A stretch of 53,433 bases of DNA from Candidatus Nitrosopelagicus sp. (GTDB lineage Archaea > Thermoproteota > Nitrososphaeria > Nitrososphaerales > Nitrosopumilaceae), in contig JAOMEP010000007.1 of NCBI GenBank assembly GCA_028345965.1, forward strand, positions 1 through 53,433, written 5' to 3'. Within the stretch, counting starts at the first letter, position 1, and every line of letters begins with the position of its first letter. The notes beneath the pieces were generated by a model. That model saw only the letters and a list, made by a program, of their open reading frames with translations. It ran no database searches and had not been told where the DNA came from. Below are positions 1 through 9,152 of the stretch, piece by piece. The position numbers and the translations under genes are program-made.

Positions 1-962
1 TTTGGATCTTTTTCAAAAAGATCTTTAATTCCAACACCTTTTTTTGCTTTTGTTCTATCACAAAATTTTAGAAAAGATGTGATACCATGAGCCTCAAAAA
101 TATTTAGTGCATATGTGATTCTAATTGCAGTGAATAATGGTTTTGCAGAAATACGATTTTGCGTTAATACGTACTGACGAATTCGAAGTAAGGTAGACAA
201 AGATTTGTTTTGTCCAATTTGAATTCCATTTTTTCTTAATGTTGTATAACGTTCATCTAATGAAAGTTGAAGGCATTTTTGAATTGCTTTCATTTCAGGT
301 GGCAAATCAACCATAATCCATTCGGTATTTGTTTTTTGGATATAGGGTTGAACGTCAGGGCTTTCATCAGTTCTTTGTAAAATATTCTGTATTCCAAGAG
401 ATACGATAATTTCAGTTGCCTTTACCTTCTCACTTGGAAGTGTTGCAGTCATTCCAAGTATGAGTGATTTTTCTTTGAAATGATTTGCAATTCCAGTATA
501 GGCATAATCACCAACAGCCCTATGAGCCTCATCAAATATCACAAGACTGAACTGATCAGTGTCAATCATATTTCGTTCTAAATCGTTACGAGTAATTTCA
601 GGAGTTGCACATATCACGCTATTCATCCAGGATTTTTTTCGTTTGTTTATCAAATCTTCACCGGTTACAATTCCAATATCATCTAATAGTAAATTTTCTT
701 TAAGGAAATCAAAATGTTGGTTGACAAGAACACGCGTTGGGGCTAAAAGTAACACGCCCCCTTTATTCTGAGATAATACATGAGCCATAATCTGTAATGC
801 AATGGTAGTTTTTCCAAGACCTGTAGGTAAAACAACTAATGAGTTTTCATTTTTTGCATCATTAGCAAGATTAGTCTGATAATCACGTAATTCAATAGAG
901 TTTGGTTTGATTAATTTATGCTCATAATATCCTGATCCCATAAAGTGAGAACAGAGAATCAT
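1..962 (-). CDS. hef: Hef-type DEAH helicase, N-terminal part (runs off window)
   Basis: An open minus-strand frame runs from an ATG at 962 (second in-frame ATG at 941) to the window edge, about 320 residues without a stop. It shows a superfamily 2 helicase core: an RDYQ segment near the N-terminus (Q-motif-like), Walker A LPTGLGKT, an APTRVLVNQH motif Ia, ATPEITRND, the DEAH box in VIFDEAHR, and motif III as GMTATLP. This arrangement matches archaeal Hef/FANCM (Mph1) helicases, which unwind stalled replication forks. The C-terminal half, which in euryarchaeal Hef carries an XPF nuclease, lies outside the window, so nuclease-bearing or helicase-only form cannot be told. It is transcribed away from the dCMP deaminase/polB operon. 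Confidence 0.85.
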   Translation of the reverse strand, partial: MILCSHFMGSGYYEHKLIKPNSIELRDYQTNLANDAKNENSLVVLPTGLGKTTIALQIMAHVLSQNKGGVLLLAPTRVLVNQHFDFLKENLLLDDIGIVTGEDLINKRKKSWMNSVICATPEITRNDLERNMIDTDQFSLVIFDEAHRAVGDYAYTGIANHFKEKSLILGMTATLPSEKVKATEIIVSLGIQNILQRTDESPDVQPYIQKTNTEWIMVDLPPEMKAIQKCLQLSLDERYTTLRKNGIQIGQNKSLSTLLRIRQYVLTQNRISAKPLFTAIRITYALNIFEAHGITSFLKFCDRTKAKKGVGIKDLFEKDP

Positions 963-1030
963 ATCATTTATGGTTTACAATTGATTAAAAGTCACTTAGA
1001 GGTTATATGTTGGCAGATTAAATAATTCCC

Positions 1031-1549
1031 ATGTCTGATAGTTTTGAAAGACCTGGGTGGGACGAATACTTTATGCTTCAGGCAAAGCTTGCAGCATTAA
1101 GATCAAACTGCATAACAAGAAGTGTAGGTGCAGTAATAGTTAGAGACCACCGACAGCTTGCAACAGGATATAATGGAACACCGCCAGGAATAACGAATTG
1201 TTTTGAAGGTGGCTGTAAAAGATGCAAAGACAGAATGGAAGATAAAGTCAAATCAGGAGAAGGTCTTGGAAGATGCCTCTGTAATCATGCAGAAGCTAAT
1301 GCAATCATGCATTGTGCAATTTTAGGCATAGAGGCAGGAACAAAAGGAGCCATATTGTATTCCACGTATGTTCCTTGTTTAGAATGTACAAAAATGGCCA
1401 TAACAATAGGAATACGAAAATTTGTATGTCTTGATGAATATCCAGAAACAGATTATGATTTAATTAAAGAAGCAGGAGTTGAAATTGAGATTTTAAATAA
1501 AGAAAAAATTGAGAAATGGGCAAGAGAAATGATATCCTCAAAGAAATAG
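1031..1549 (+). CDS. deoxycytidylate (dCMP) deaminase family protein
   Basis: This 172-residue zinc-dependent deaminase is of the cytidine/deoxycytidylate deaminase fold. The catalytic signature is visible as CNHAEANA (His zinc ligand and Glu proton shuttle) followed by PCLECTKMAI (the two Cys ligands). The N-terminal part has the RSNCITRSVGAVIV and GYNGTPPG segments typical of dCMP deaminases and ComE-like proteins. An extra Cys-rich insertion (CFEGGCKRCKDR, then CLC) resembles the second zinc site of dCMP deaminases. The expected reaction is dCMP to dUMP, feeding thymidylate synthesis. It is directly followed by DNA polymerase B, so dNTP supply and replication may be co-transcribed. The ATG at 1031 gives the normal family N-terminus. 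Confidence 0.88.
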   Translation: MSDSFERPGWDEYFMLQAKLAALRSNCITRSVGAVIVRDHRQLATGYNGTPPGITNCFEGGCKRCKDRMEDKVKSGEGLGRCLCNHAEANAIMHCAILGIEAGTKGAILYSTYVPCLECTKMAITIGIRKFVCLDEYPETDYDLIKEAGVEIEILNKEKIEKWAREMISSKK

Positions 1550-1551
1550 AT

Positions 1552-4110
1552 ATGGAAGCTGTAGAAGATTTCAAACAAGATAAAGTAGCAAATATCCCAA
1601 ATTCACTATTAATTTCTGCTTCATACAATGGAAAAACAAAGAAAGTTAGCCTCAAATTCTACAATCCCGAATCAGAGAAAATCTATCTGTGGGAAGACAA
1701 AACAGGCCATCAGCCATATTGCTTTTCAAAAATGGCACCAGAAGATTTAGATTTTCTGTCAGAAAGAGATGATGTAGTAGAAATCAAAACTGTAAAAAAA
1801 ATCGATACGTTAAAAGACAAAGAAATTCCAGTCTCAAAAATTATCGTCACAGACCCATTGGCAATAGGAGGTACACAGACAACACAGAGTATTAGAAATG
1901 TAGTGGAAGCATGGGAATCAGATATCAAATATTATGAAACTTATCTTTATGATAATTCATTAATTATTGGAAAATACTATAGAATCGAAAATGATACGAT
2001 AATTCCACATGACTTTGAAATGTCTGATGAGACCAATTTGGCAATGAAGAGCATGCTTTTTGATAAATTAGGAAATACAGGAATGACAGATACAAAACAA
2101 TTCCAAGAAGAGGTTTCGAATTGGGCTGAGCTTCTAGATCAGCCTGTACCAAAAATTAAAAGAATGAGTTTAGATATAGAGGTAGAAACAGACGGAAGAC
2201 TTCCAGATGTCAAAATTGCAGATAAAAAAGTTACAGCCATAGGATTTGAAGCAAGTGATGGAATGAGACGAGTTTTTGTTTTAAAAAGAGATGGAATTGA
2301 AGAAGGAGTAAATGATTTAGATAAAAATATCGAAGTCATATTTTATGAAAAAGATCAGGAGAAAAAATTAATTGAAGATGCATTTGAATTAGTAAAAAAA
2401 TATCCGGTGTTGATTACATACAACGGAGATGGATTTGATCTTCCTTACTTGTACAATCGTGCAAAAAGACTAGGTATTTCTGATGAAATAAATCCGCTAT
2501 ACATGATGAGAGATTCTGCAACTCTAACAAAGGGCGTACATCTTGATTTGTATAGAACGTTTTCAAACAAAGCATTTCAGATTTACGTATTTTCACAAAA
2601 ATATAGTGACTTTTCTCTCAATAGCGTTTCAAAAGGAGTTCTGGGAGAACAGAAAATGGATTATGGTGTAGAAATTGACAATATGACATATTATCAGATT
2701 GCAAAATATTGCCAAAATGATGCATATCTGACATTCAAGCTAACTAGTTTTAATCAAGATTTACTCATGAATCTTCTAGTTGTAATTACCAGAATTGCAA
2801 GAATGCCAATTGATGACATTTCAAGAATGGGCGTTTCACAATGGATTCGTAGTCTCCTGTATTACGAACATAGAAAAAATAACTTTCTCATTCCAAGACG
2901 AAATGAAATTGAAGAAAAATCATCTGGAATGGCAAATGATGCAGTAATCAAAGATAAGAAATATCGAGGAGGATTGGTTATAGAACCAATAGAAGGTGTT
3001 CATTTTGATGTAACAGTGATGGATTTTGCAAGTCTATATCCAAGTATAATCAAAGTGAATAATCTTTCATATGAAACAGTGAGGTGTCCACATGAAGAAT
3101 GTAAGAAGAATACAATACCAGGAACAGCACATTGGAAATGTACAAAGAAAAATGGATTAACATCATTAATTATTGGCTCATTAAGAGATTTGCGTGTAAA
3201 TTATTACAAGAGTCTTTCAAAAAAAGAAAACATAACAGATGAGCAAAAACAACTGTATACAGTAGTAAGTCAAGCTTTGAAGGTTATTCTTAATGCAAGT
3301 TATGGAGTTATGGGTGCAGAGATATTTCCACTGTATTTTCTTCCAGCAGCAGAAGCAACTACTGCATTAGGTAGACATATCATTATGGATACAATTGAGA
3401 AATGCAAAGGCATACAATTAGAGGTTCTATATGGTGATACAGATTCACTTTTTGTAAAAAATCCAACGGCACAACAAATAGATGATGTCATAAAATTGGC
3501 AAAGAAAGATCATGGTGTTGAATTAGAAATTGACAAAGAGTACAGATATGTGGTATTAAGCAATAGGAAGAAAAATTATTTTGGTGTTACAAAAAATGGA
3601 AAAGTGGACGTAAAAGGATTAACGGGTAAAAAATCACATACACCTCCATTCATCAAAACATTATTTTATGAATTATTAGACATACTTGCAGAAGTTCAAA
3701 ATGAAGAAGAATTCGAAAATGCAAAGAAGAAGGTAAGTGATAAAATTGCCATTTACGCAAAAAAAGTTCAAGACAAAAGTATTCCATTAAAAGAATTAAC
3801 GTTTAATGTGACGCTCAGTAAGGCCCTATCAGAATATGTGAAAACAATTCCTCAGCACATACGAGCGGCAAAACAACTTGAAACCACTAGAGAGATAAAA
3901 AAAGGAGATATCATATCATATGTTAAAATACTCAATAAACCGGGCGTAAAACCAGTGGAACTGGCAAGACAAGATGAAATCGACTCTGGAAAGTACATGG
4001 AGTTTATGGAAAGTACTTTGGAACAAATTACATCATCCATGGATTTAGATTTCGACACAATTCTTGGAAAACCTAAACAAACAGGGCTAGACCAATTTTT
4101 CTGGAATTAG
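1552..4110 (+). CDS. polB: family B replicative DNA polymerase
   Basis: This is a full-length archaeal family B polymerase of about 852 residues. Proofreading exonuclease motifs are present: Exo I in MSLDIEVE, Exo II in YNGDGFDLPYL, Exo III in YCQNDAYLTF. Polymerase motifs follow: A as DFASLYPSI, B as KVILNASYG, C as YGDTDSLF, and KKNYFG. The extreme C-terminus reads QTGLDQFF, a canonical PCNA-interacting (PIP) box, so it should act as a clamp-tethered polymerase. The start is ambiguous. ATG 1552 lies 2 nt after the deaminase stop; an in-frame ATG at 1516 would overlap that gene by 34 nt and add 12 residues. The 1552 start is chosen because operon spacing is otherwise tight. Confidence 0.96.
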   Translation: MEAVEDFKQDKVANIPNSLLISASYNGKTKKVSLKFYNPESEKIYLWEDKTGHQPYCFSKMAPEDLDFLSERDDVVEIKTVKKIDTLKDKEIPVSKIIVTDPLAIGGTQTTQSIRNVVEAWESDIKYYETYLYDNSLIIGKYYRIENDTIIPHDFEMSDETNLAMKSMLFDKLGNTGMTDTKQFQEEVSNWAELLDQPVPKIKRMSLDIEVETDGRLPDVKIADKKVTAIGFEASDGMRRVFVLKRDGIEEGVNDLDKNIEVIFYEKDQEKKLIEDAFELVKKYPVLITYNGDGFDLPYLYNRAKRLGISDEINPLYMMRDSATLTKGVHLDLYRTFSNKAFQIYVFSQKYSDFSLNSVSKGVLGEQKMDYGVEIDNMTYYQIAKYCQNDAYLTFKLTSFNQDLLMNLLVVITRIARMPIDDISRMGVSQWIRSLLYYEHRKNNFLIPRRNEIEEKSSGMANDAVIKDKKYRGGLVIEPIEGVHFDVTVMDFASLYPSIIKVNNLSYETVRCPHEECKKNTIPGTAHWKCTKKNGLTSLIIGSLRDLRVNYYKSLSKKENITDEQKQLYTVVSQALKVILNASYGVMGAEIFPLYFLPAAEATTALGRHIIMDTIEKCKGIQLEVLYGDTDSLFVKNPTAQQIDDVIKLAKKDHGVELEIDKEYRYVVLSNRKKNYFGVTKNGKVDVKGLTGKKSHTPPFIKTLFYELLDILAEVQNEEEFENAKKKVSDKIAIYAKKVQDKSIPLKELTFNVTLSKALSEYVKTIPQHIRAAKQLETTREIKKGDIISYVKILNKPGVKPVELARQDEIDSGKYMEFMESTLEQITSSMDLDFDTILGKPKQTGLDQFFWN

Positions 4111-4112
4111 AT

Positions 4113-4400
4113 ATGTTAGACGAAATTACATTAGGGATAGTTGCAATATTAGCAGGATTTTTCATCCTAATAGGATGGATTCCACAAATAATTCAGGGAT
4201 ACAAAACAAAAAAGTTAGAAGATGTTTCAAAATATCTGGTAATATCAATTTTTGTGGGAGCCGCGTTATGGCTCATTTATGGAATTGAAATTGATGACAT
4301 ATACATCATAGGAGTCAACGTAGCAGCAATGTTTCTAACAATGACAGTTCTCATAATGAAGCTAAAATATGAGAACGCCTTCAAATCAATTAGGAAATAA
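4113..4400 (+). CDS. SemiSWEET/PQ-loop small membrane protein
   Basis: This 95-residue protein has three predicted transmembrane helices. The first contains the PQ-loop hallmark GWIPQIIQGYKTK, and the second starts with a DVSKYLVISIFVG segment. The size and single PQ-loop repeat match SemiSWEET/MtN3-type half transporters, which dimerise to carry small sugars; relatives of unknown substrate also exist. It starts 2 nt after the polB stop and ends 1 nt before the likely tpiA ATG, so it belongs to the polB-tpiA-ppdK transcription unit. Family membership is seen; a sugar substrate is only inferred from the adjoining triose-phosphate gene. Confidence 0.75.
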   Translation: MLDEITLGIVAILAGFFILIGWIPQIIQGYKTKKLEDVSKYLVISIFVGAALWLIYGIEIDDIYIIGVNVAAMFLTMTVLIMKLKYENAFKSIRK

Positions 4401-4401
4401 A

Positions 4402-5064
4402 ATGTTTATCATAAATTGTAAGAATTATGACGAAATAGCAGGAGATAAAATTATTAAAATTGCAAAAACTGCAGAAAAGATTTCAAAGAAATACAAAGTG
4501 CCAATTGCAATATCACCTCCACATCATTTAATTCCATTAATTACAAAATTCAATATTACAGTTTTAGCACAACATGTAGACGATAAGAAAGTTGGAAGTA
4601 CAACAGGATTCATGGTACCAGAAATTGTAAAAAAATCAAAAATTAACGGATCCATAATCAATCATAGTGAACATAGAATTTCTGAAAAAGAGATAATATC
4701 ACTAGTAAAACGCCTAACAAAACTTAAACTGAAATCAATATTATGTGTAAAAAATGTCAATGAAGTAAAAAAGTATGCAAAATTGAATCCGACATTTATT
4801 GCAATTGAGCCACCAGAATTAATTGGAACTGGAAGAGCGATTTCTACAGAGAAACCGGCATTAATCACAAATGCAGTACAAGCAGTAAAGTCCGCTAAAA
4901 ATTCTACAAAACTTTTGTGCGGAGCAGGAATTGTTTCAGGTCAAGATGTTTCAAAAGCGAAAGAATTAGGTTCTAAGGGAATTCTTGTTGCAAGTGGAAT
5001 TGTCAAAGCAAAAAATTGGGAAAAAAGTATCTCAGAATTGTGTAAGGGTTTAAAAAGCCAGTAA
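4402..5064 (+). CDS. tpiA: triosephosphate isomerase
   Basis: This TIM-barrel enzyme interconverts dihydroxyacetone phosphate and glyceraldehyde 3-phosphate. At about 220 residues it has the short archaeal form (bacterial enzymes are about 250). Active-site residues are visible: Asn and Lys in the N-terminal NCKNY, the catalytic His in NHSEHR, the catalytic Glu in AIEPPELIGTG, and the phosphate-binding C-terminal CGAGI and GILVASGI loops. The reading frame is open from 4369, but that start would overlap the previous gene. The ATG at 4402, giving MFIINCKNY, matches the family N-terminus and begins 1 nt after the upstream stop. With the following PPDK it supports gluconeogenesis. Confidence 0.93.
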   Translation: MFIINCKNYDEIAGDKIIKIAKTAEKISKKYKVPIAISPPHHLIPLITKFNITVLAQHVDDKKVGSTTGFMVPEIVKKSKINGSIINHSEHRISEKEIISLVKRLTKLKLKSILCVKNVNEVKKYAKLNPTFIAIEPPELIGTGRAISTEKPALITNAVQAVKSAKNSTKLLCGAGIVSGQDVSKAKELGSKGILVASGIVKAKNWEKSISELCKGLKSQ

Positions 5065-5080
5065 ATCGTCAAAATTCTAC

Positions 5081-7759
5081 ATGGCAAAAAACAAGTCAGT
5101 TTATGCATTTGAAGAAGCAGATAGTAAAAACAGAATGCTGCTAGGTGGAAAAGGTGCAGGATTAAGCGAAATGACACGCCTAAAACTTCCAGTACCTCCA
5201 GGATTTACAATCACAACAGAAGTTTGTAACAACTATTATGGTAATGGAAAAAAACTTCCAAAAGATGTCATGCCATTAGTAATGAAAAATATTGCAAAGA
5301 TGGAGAAAAAGACAGGTAAAAAATGGAACTCTACAAAAAACCCACTTTTAGTGTCAGTTCGTTCTGGTGCTGCAATCTCAATGCCAGGAATGATGGATAC
5401 AATTTTGAATTTAGGGTTAAATGAGAAAACGGTAGAAGGATTTGCACAGCAAACAAAGAATCCTAGATTCTCATGGGACTCATATAGAAGATTTATTCAA
5501 TTATTTGGTAAAGTTGTATTTGGAGTAAATGATGAAAAGTTTGATCATGTTCTAGATTCTGCAAAAAAGAAACAAGGAGTAACTGATGATAGTAAATTAA
5601 ATGTTGAATCTTTAAAGAAAATTGTTTCAGAATATAAGAAAATTTGTGAAACGCATACAAAAAGGAAATTCCCAGACACACCTAACGAACAGTTAGGATT
5701 AGCAATTGAAGCGGTATTCAGAAGCTGGATGGGAGAAAGAGCTGTTGTCTATAGAGAGAAAAATGGAATTACAAAAGACATTGCAAATGGTACGGCAGTA
5801 AATGTTGTAACAATGGTCTTTGGAAATATGGGAGATGATAGCGCAACAGGAGTAGTGTTTACAAGAAATGGGCATAACGGTAAAAGAGAGATTGAAGGCG
5901 AATATCTAATCAATGCACAAGGAGAAGATGTTGTCGCAGGAGTTAGAACAGGAAAGAACGTTGATTTATTAAAAAAAGAAATGCCAAAATCTCATAAAGA
6001 ATTAAGTAATGCGTGTGCAAGATTAGAAAAACATTTCAGAGAACCGCAAGATATTGAATTTACTATAGAACAAGGAAAATTTTATCTTTTACAAACAAGA
6101 ACCGCAAAAATGAGTGCAGGTGCATTAGTAAAAACATCAGTAGACATGGTAAAAGAAAAATTAATTGATAAAAATAAAGCATTAACTAGAATTCCAGCAC
6201 AACAATTAGAAGCACTACTTCATAGAACTATGGATGAATCAAAAATTAAAGAACATAAAAAATTAGCAAAAGGAATTGCTGCATCACCAGGAGCTGCAAG
6301 TGGAATTGCTATTTTTGATGTAAAAAAAGCAATTGAACTTGGCGAAGCTGGAAAAAAGGTCATTTTAATTAGAAAAGAAACAAAACCAGAGGACGTGCCA
6401 GCATTCTTCTCAGCAGAGGGAATTTTGACTAGTCTTGGCGGAAAATCATCACATGCAGCAATAGTATCTAGAGGAATGGGTAAGCCATGTATTGTAGGAT
6501 GTGCAGAACTAAAAATCAATTATGACAATAATACATGTAGTGCAAATGGAATTACCGTAAAAGAAGGTGAAACGATAACAATCGACGGCAGCACAGGTAC
6601 GGTTTTGATGGGAGCAGTTCCAACGGTCGAACCTAAAGTAACAAAAGACTTTCAAACAATTCTTAGTTGGGCGCAAAATACAAAACAATTAGGAATTCGT
6701 GCTAATGCAGATACCCCAGATGCAGCAAAATTAGCAAGGCAGTATGGAGCACAAGGAATTGGATTGTGTAGGACAGAAAGAATGTTCAATGAGACAGATA
6801 GAATTGGATTATTTGTTGAAATGATTATGGCACAAACACCAGAAGAGCGAAATAAAATACTAAAAAAATTACAAGAATTACAGAAAAGTGATTTTATTGG
6901 AATCCTAAAAGCAATGGAAGGACATAAGGTTACAATTAGACTATTAGATCCGCCATTACATGAATTTTTGCCAAATCCAGAAGAGCTAAAGGAAAAAATG
7001 AATAAAGAAAACGATAAGAGTAAAAAAACTCAACGAGTGTTAGATAGAGCACGAGAACTAGCAGAAATTAATCCAATGATGGGACATAGAGGAGTAAGAG
7101 TAGCAATCACATATCCGGAAATTTATAGAATGCAGATTACAGCAGTGTTTGAAGCAGCAGCAGAACTTTCAAAGAAAAAAATCAATGCTAAGCCGCAAAT
7201 AATGATTCCACAAGTAGGAAGTTTGGCAGAATTAAACTACATTAAATCAATTTACGATGATGTTAAAAAACAGATGGAGAAAAAATTTAAGAAAAAATTT
7301 AAGATAAACTTTGGAACTATGTTAGAGGTAGTACGTGCATGTCTAACATCAGACGAATTAGCAGACACTGCAGAGTTTTTCAGTTTTGGAACAAATGACC
7401 TAACACAAGCAGTATTTAGTTTCAGTAGGGAAGATGCAGAAGGAAAATTCCTTCCAGAATATATGGAAAAAGAACTACTAGAAACTAGTCCATTCCAATC
7501 AATTGATGTTAACGGAGTAGGGCACCTAATGAAAATTGGAATTAAACAAGGAAGAGATATCAAAAAAGACTTGGAGATTGGAATCTGTGGAGAGCATGGA
7601 GGAGATCCAAATTCAATCAAATTCTGTCATTCTGCCGACGTCTCATATGTTAGTGCATCACCACATCGAATCCCTATAGCCATTGTTGCAGCAGCACAAG
7701 CTGAGATTGAACAAAAAAAGATAAAAAAATCAAAACCTAATAAAAAATCAAGGAAATAA
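5081..7759 (+). CDS. ppdK: pyruvate, phosphate dikinase
   Basis: This 892-residue enzyme forms PEP from pyruvate, ATP and phosphate, the usual gluconeogenic entry in thaumarchaea. The N-terminal ATP-grasp domain contains LGGKGAGLSEM and SVRSGAAISMPGMMDT. The central swivelling phosphohistidine domain has GGKSSHAAIVSRGMG near residue 460. The C-terminal PEP/pyruvate TIM barrel carries GLCRTERMF, FGTNDLTQ and the catalytic-Cys segment GICGEHGGDP. The order and length are those of PPDK rather than PEP synthase. It lies 16 nt downstream of tpiA in the same direction and ends in a lysine-rich tail. The ATG at 5081 gives the expected N-terminal lid. Confidence 0.97.
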   Translation: MAKNKSVYAFEEADSKNRMLLGGKGAGLSEMTRLKLPVPPGFTITTEVCNNYYGNGKKLPKDVMPLVMKNIAKMEKKTGKKWNSTKNPLLVSVRSGAAISMPGMMDTILNLGLNEKTVEGFAQQTKNPRFSWDSYRRFIQLFGKVVFGVNDEKFDHVLDSAKKKQGVTDDSKLNVESLKKIVSEYKKICETHTKRKFPDTPNEQLGLAIEAVFRSWMGERAVVYREKNGITKDIANGTAVNVVTMVFGNMGDDSATGVVFTRNGHNGKREIEGEYLINAQGEDVVAGVRTGKNVDLLKKEMPKSHKELSNACARLEKHFREPQDIEFTIEQGKFYLLQTRTAKMSAGALVKTSVDMVKEKLIDKNKALTRIPAQQLEALLHRTMDESKIKEHKKLAKGIAASPGAASGIAIFDVKKAIELGEAGKKVILIRKETKPEDVPAFFSAEGILTSLGGKSSHAAIVSRGMGKPCIVGCAELKINYDNNTCSANGITVKEGETITIDGSTGTVLMGAVPTVEPKVTKDFQTILSWAQNTKQLGIRANADTPDAAKLARQYGAQGIGLCRTERMFNETDRIGLFVEMIMAQTPEERNKILKKLQELQKSDFIGILKAMEGHKVTIRLLDPPLHEFLPNPEELKEKMNKENDKSKKTQRVLDRARELAEINPMMGHRGVRVAITYPEIYRMQITAVFEAAAELSKKKINAKPQIMIPQVGSLAELNYIKSIYDDVKKQMEKKFKKKFKINFGTMLEVVRACLTSDELADTAEFFSFGTNDLTQAVFSFSREDAEGKFLPEYMEKELLETSPFQSIDVNGVGHLMKIGIKQGRDIKKDLEIGICGEHGGDPNSIKFCHSADVSYVSASPHRIPIAIVAAAQAEIEQKKIKKSKPNKKSRK

Positions 7760-7822
7760 AATAATATTCTAAATCATTAGAACTAATCCACAGTATAATT
7801 ACAATATTACAAAAGAAAATTC

Positions 7823-8806
7823 ATGAAATGGAGATCTTCAACAAAAAAAGAGGGTTCAAACAATTCACGAAGGGATACTCTTGAAAGTTATGAACAAAAA
7901 TATCTTGAAAAATTTAACAAAGTGAAATCTGAAATTCAAAAAATACAGAAAAAGCAAAAAGATGTAGAAGTAAAGGAGTTAAAAGATAGAATTGCAAGAA
8001 GATTAAAGTTAGAAAAAGAAGCAGGGAAAAAATATAAAAAAATAATTACAAAACCATTAAAATCAGAAACAAAAGTTGAGGCGGAAATAGAAACAAAGGC
8101 TAAGGCTGAAACTGAAAGAAAAGTTGAGGCGGAAATAGAAACAAAGGCTGAAATTTTAGCAGATGTTAAATCAACAATTCAAAAAAGAATGTCAGGCGTA
8201 TTCAAAGGATTTAGGGAAACACAAAGTAAACCATCAACTGTTGCAGAAGATACAAGAAATTTTGTTCGTAAACGTCGTACCGAAAGAGTGGAAACAGTTG
8301 AAGAAATTCATGAAGAGAAAATTCAAAATGATGAATCAGTAAATAAACAAATTAAGAAAGAAGAAGAAAGAGAGAGAATCAAAGCAGAGAAATTTTTGAA
8401 GGAAGCTGAAGAAAAAGAAAAAGCCGAGGTAAAAGAAAAAGCCGAGGCTGAAAAGGCACTGAAAGAAGATATAAAGAAAAAGAGAGATGATGAAAAAGAA
8501 AAGAATAAGAGATTGTTAATTGAAGATGAAGAAAAATCTAAGAAAAAGACAAGCAAGTCAAAGAAAGGAAAATTAAAAACAGAAAAAGATATAGAATCAA
8601 AGATAGCAAAACTTGAAAAGAAATTGCAAAAAGAAGAAAAATCATCATCTGATTTTATCAAATCAACATTAGATACTGCCGTCTCTGAAGGATGGACTAA
8701 AACTAAAACTGTTGAAGAGTTAAGAAAATCTAAAGAAAAAATTACTATAAAAAAAGCAAAAGAATTAGTCAGCGAAGCATTTGATGCTAAAACTAAGAAA
8801 AATTAG
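7823..8806 (+). CDS. Lys/Glu-rich coiled-coil protein of unknown function
   Basis: This 327-residue protein is dominated by charged, low-complexity sequence rich in K, E, A and R, as expected for long alpha-helical coiled coil. It has no signal peptide or membrane helix. A 16-residue block (KVEAEIETKAKAETER type) is duplicated around residues 84-109, and a KEKAEAE unit recurs near residue 200. The C-terminal 60 residues (SSSDFIKSTLDTAVSEGW, then KKAKELVSEAF) are less repetitive and may fold. No family is recognised; similarity to myosin- or TolA-like proteins would reflect composition only. It is 63 nt from ppdK and converges on the next gene, with stops adjacent at 8806/8807. Confidence 0.7.
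   Translation: MKWRSSTKKEGSNNSRRDTLESYEQKYLEKFNKVKSEIQKIQKKQKDVEVKELKDRIARRLKLEKEAGKKYKKIITKPLKSETKVEAEIETKAKAETERKVEAEIETKAEILADVKSTIQKRMSGVFKGFRETQSKPSTVAEDTRNFVRKRRTERVETVEEIHEEKIQNDESVNKQIKKEEERERIKAEKFLKEAEEKEKAEVKEKAEAEKALKEDIKKKRDDEKEKNKRLLIEDEEKSKKKTSKSKKGKLKTEKDIESKIAKLEKKLQKEEKSSSDFIKSTLDTAVSEGWTKTKTVEELRKSKEKITIKKAKELVSEAFDAKTKKN
8071..8149 (+). repeat. 31-bp perfect direct repeat inside coiled-coil gene
   Basis: Positions 8071-8101 and 8119-8149 are identical over 31 bp, offset by 48 bp (16 codons), so the duplication keeps frame and repeats the peptide KVEAEIETKA. The identity at DNA level, including third positions, suggests a recent in-frame tandem duplication or slippage. A second shorter duplication (AAAGAAAAAGCCGAGG units) lies at about 8412-8448. 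Confidence 0.85.
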
Positions 8807-9013
8807 TTAACTGAAAATTATATTTGGTATTTGTCCAACAAACAAAATTACTTGTTCAAATGTATGAATTACAAAATCTTCAGAAGTAAGAAGATCGTGT
8901 GAATGCATATCCATCAGATCTATGGTAGCATGAGGATGTGCCTCAGCTAAAGAAGTGAAGCCTATAGAAAATATACCCACAGTCAAAATTGCAAGTAATA
9001 CTAGATTTCTCAC
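8807..9013 (-). CDS. small exported His-containing protein, unknown
   Basis: This 68-residue protein has an N-terminal hydrophobic stretch of about 20 residues ending in SLAEA, which looks like a cleavable signal peptide. The mature part is short, with HPHATIDLMDMHSHD, five histidines that could bind metal. The start is GTG at 9013; the overlapping ATG is out of frame. An AT box (TTTAAATT) about 28 bp upstream agrees with a leaderless start. It ends 1 nt from the convergent coiled-coil gene. No family is recognised; export and metal binding are inferences from composition. Confidence 0.6.
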   Translation of the reverse strand: MRNLVLLAILTVGIFSIGFTSLAEAHPHATIDLMDMHSHDLLTSEDFVIHTFEQVILFVGQIPNIIFS

Positions 9014-9037
9014 ATCAAATTATCCAAATACTACTAC

Positions 9038-9045
9038 TTTAAATT
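9038..9045. promoter_or_regulatory. shared AT box between divergent genes 9013(-) and 9069(+)
   Basis: TTTAAATT lies almost midway between the GTG at 9013 (minus) and the ATG at 9069 (plus), about 28 and 27 bp from each. This is the correct distance for archaeal TATA boxes of leaderless genes in both directions. Confidence 0.5.
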
Positions 9046-9068
9046 TTTCAAAATAATTTGATCAGTTA

Positions 9069-9146
9069 ATGGGAATAATATCTAAAGCAATCATACTTGG
9101 AGGAATCTTTGTTATTTTTTACGGAGTATTCACAATTTTAGAGTAA
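9069..9146 (+). CDS. 25-residue single-helix membrane microprotein
   Basis: The ATG at 9069 opens a 25-codon frame ending with TAA at 9146. The product begins MGIISKA and continues as one hydrophobic helix (IILGGIFVIFYGVFTIL) ending in Glu. A TATA-like TTTAAATT about 27 bp upstream supports a leaderless transcript. The frame sits in the gap between two genes on the other strand, with nothing else to explain it. The function is unknown; small single-helix proteins often sit in membrane complexes, but no partner can be named. Confidence 0.45.
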   Translation: MGIISKAIILGGIFVIFYGVFTILE

Positions 9147-9152
9147 AACAAG

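Noticed and set aside
559-771. 70-residue plus-strand frame inside the helicase gene
   Set aside because: It is antisense to the helicase core with Walker A and DEAH motifs; the residue pattern is a shadow of those codons.
8323-8661. 112-residue minus-strand frame opposite the coiled-coil gene, rich in Ser and Phe
   Set aside because: A long KE-rich gene automatically yields an open Ser/Phe/Leu frame on the other strand; there is no promoter or motif.
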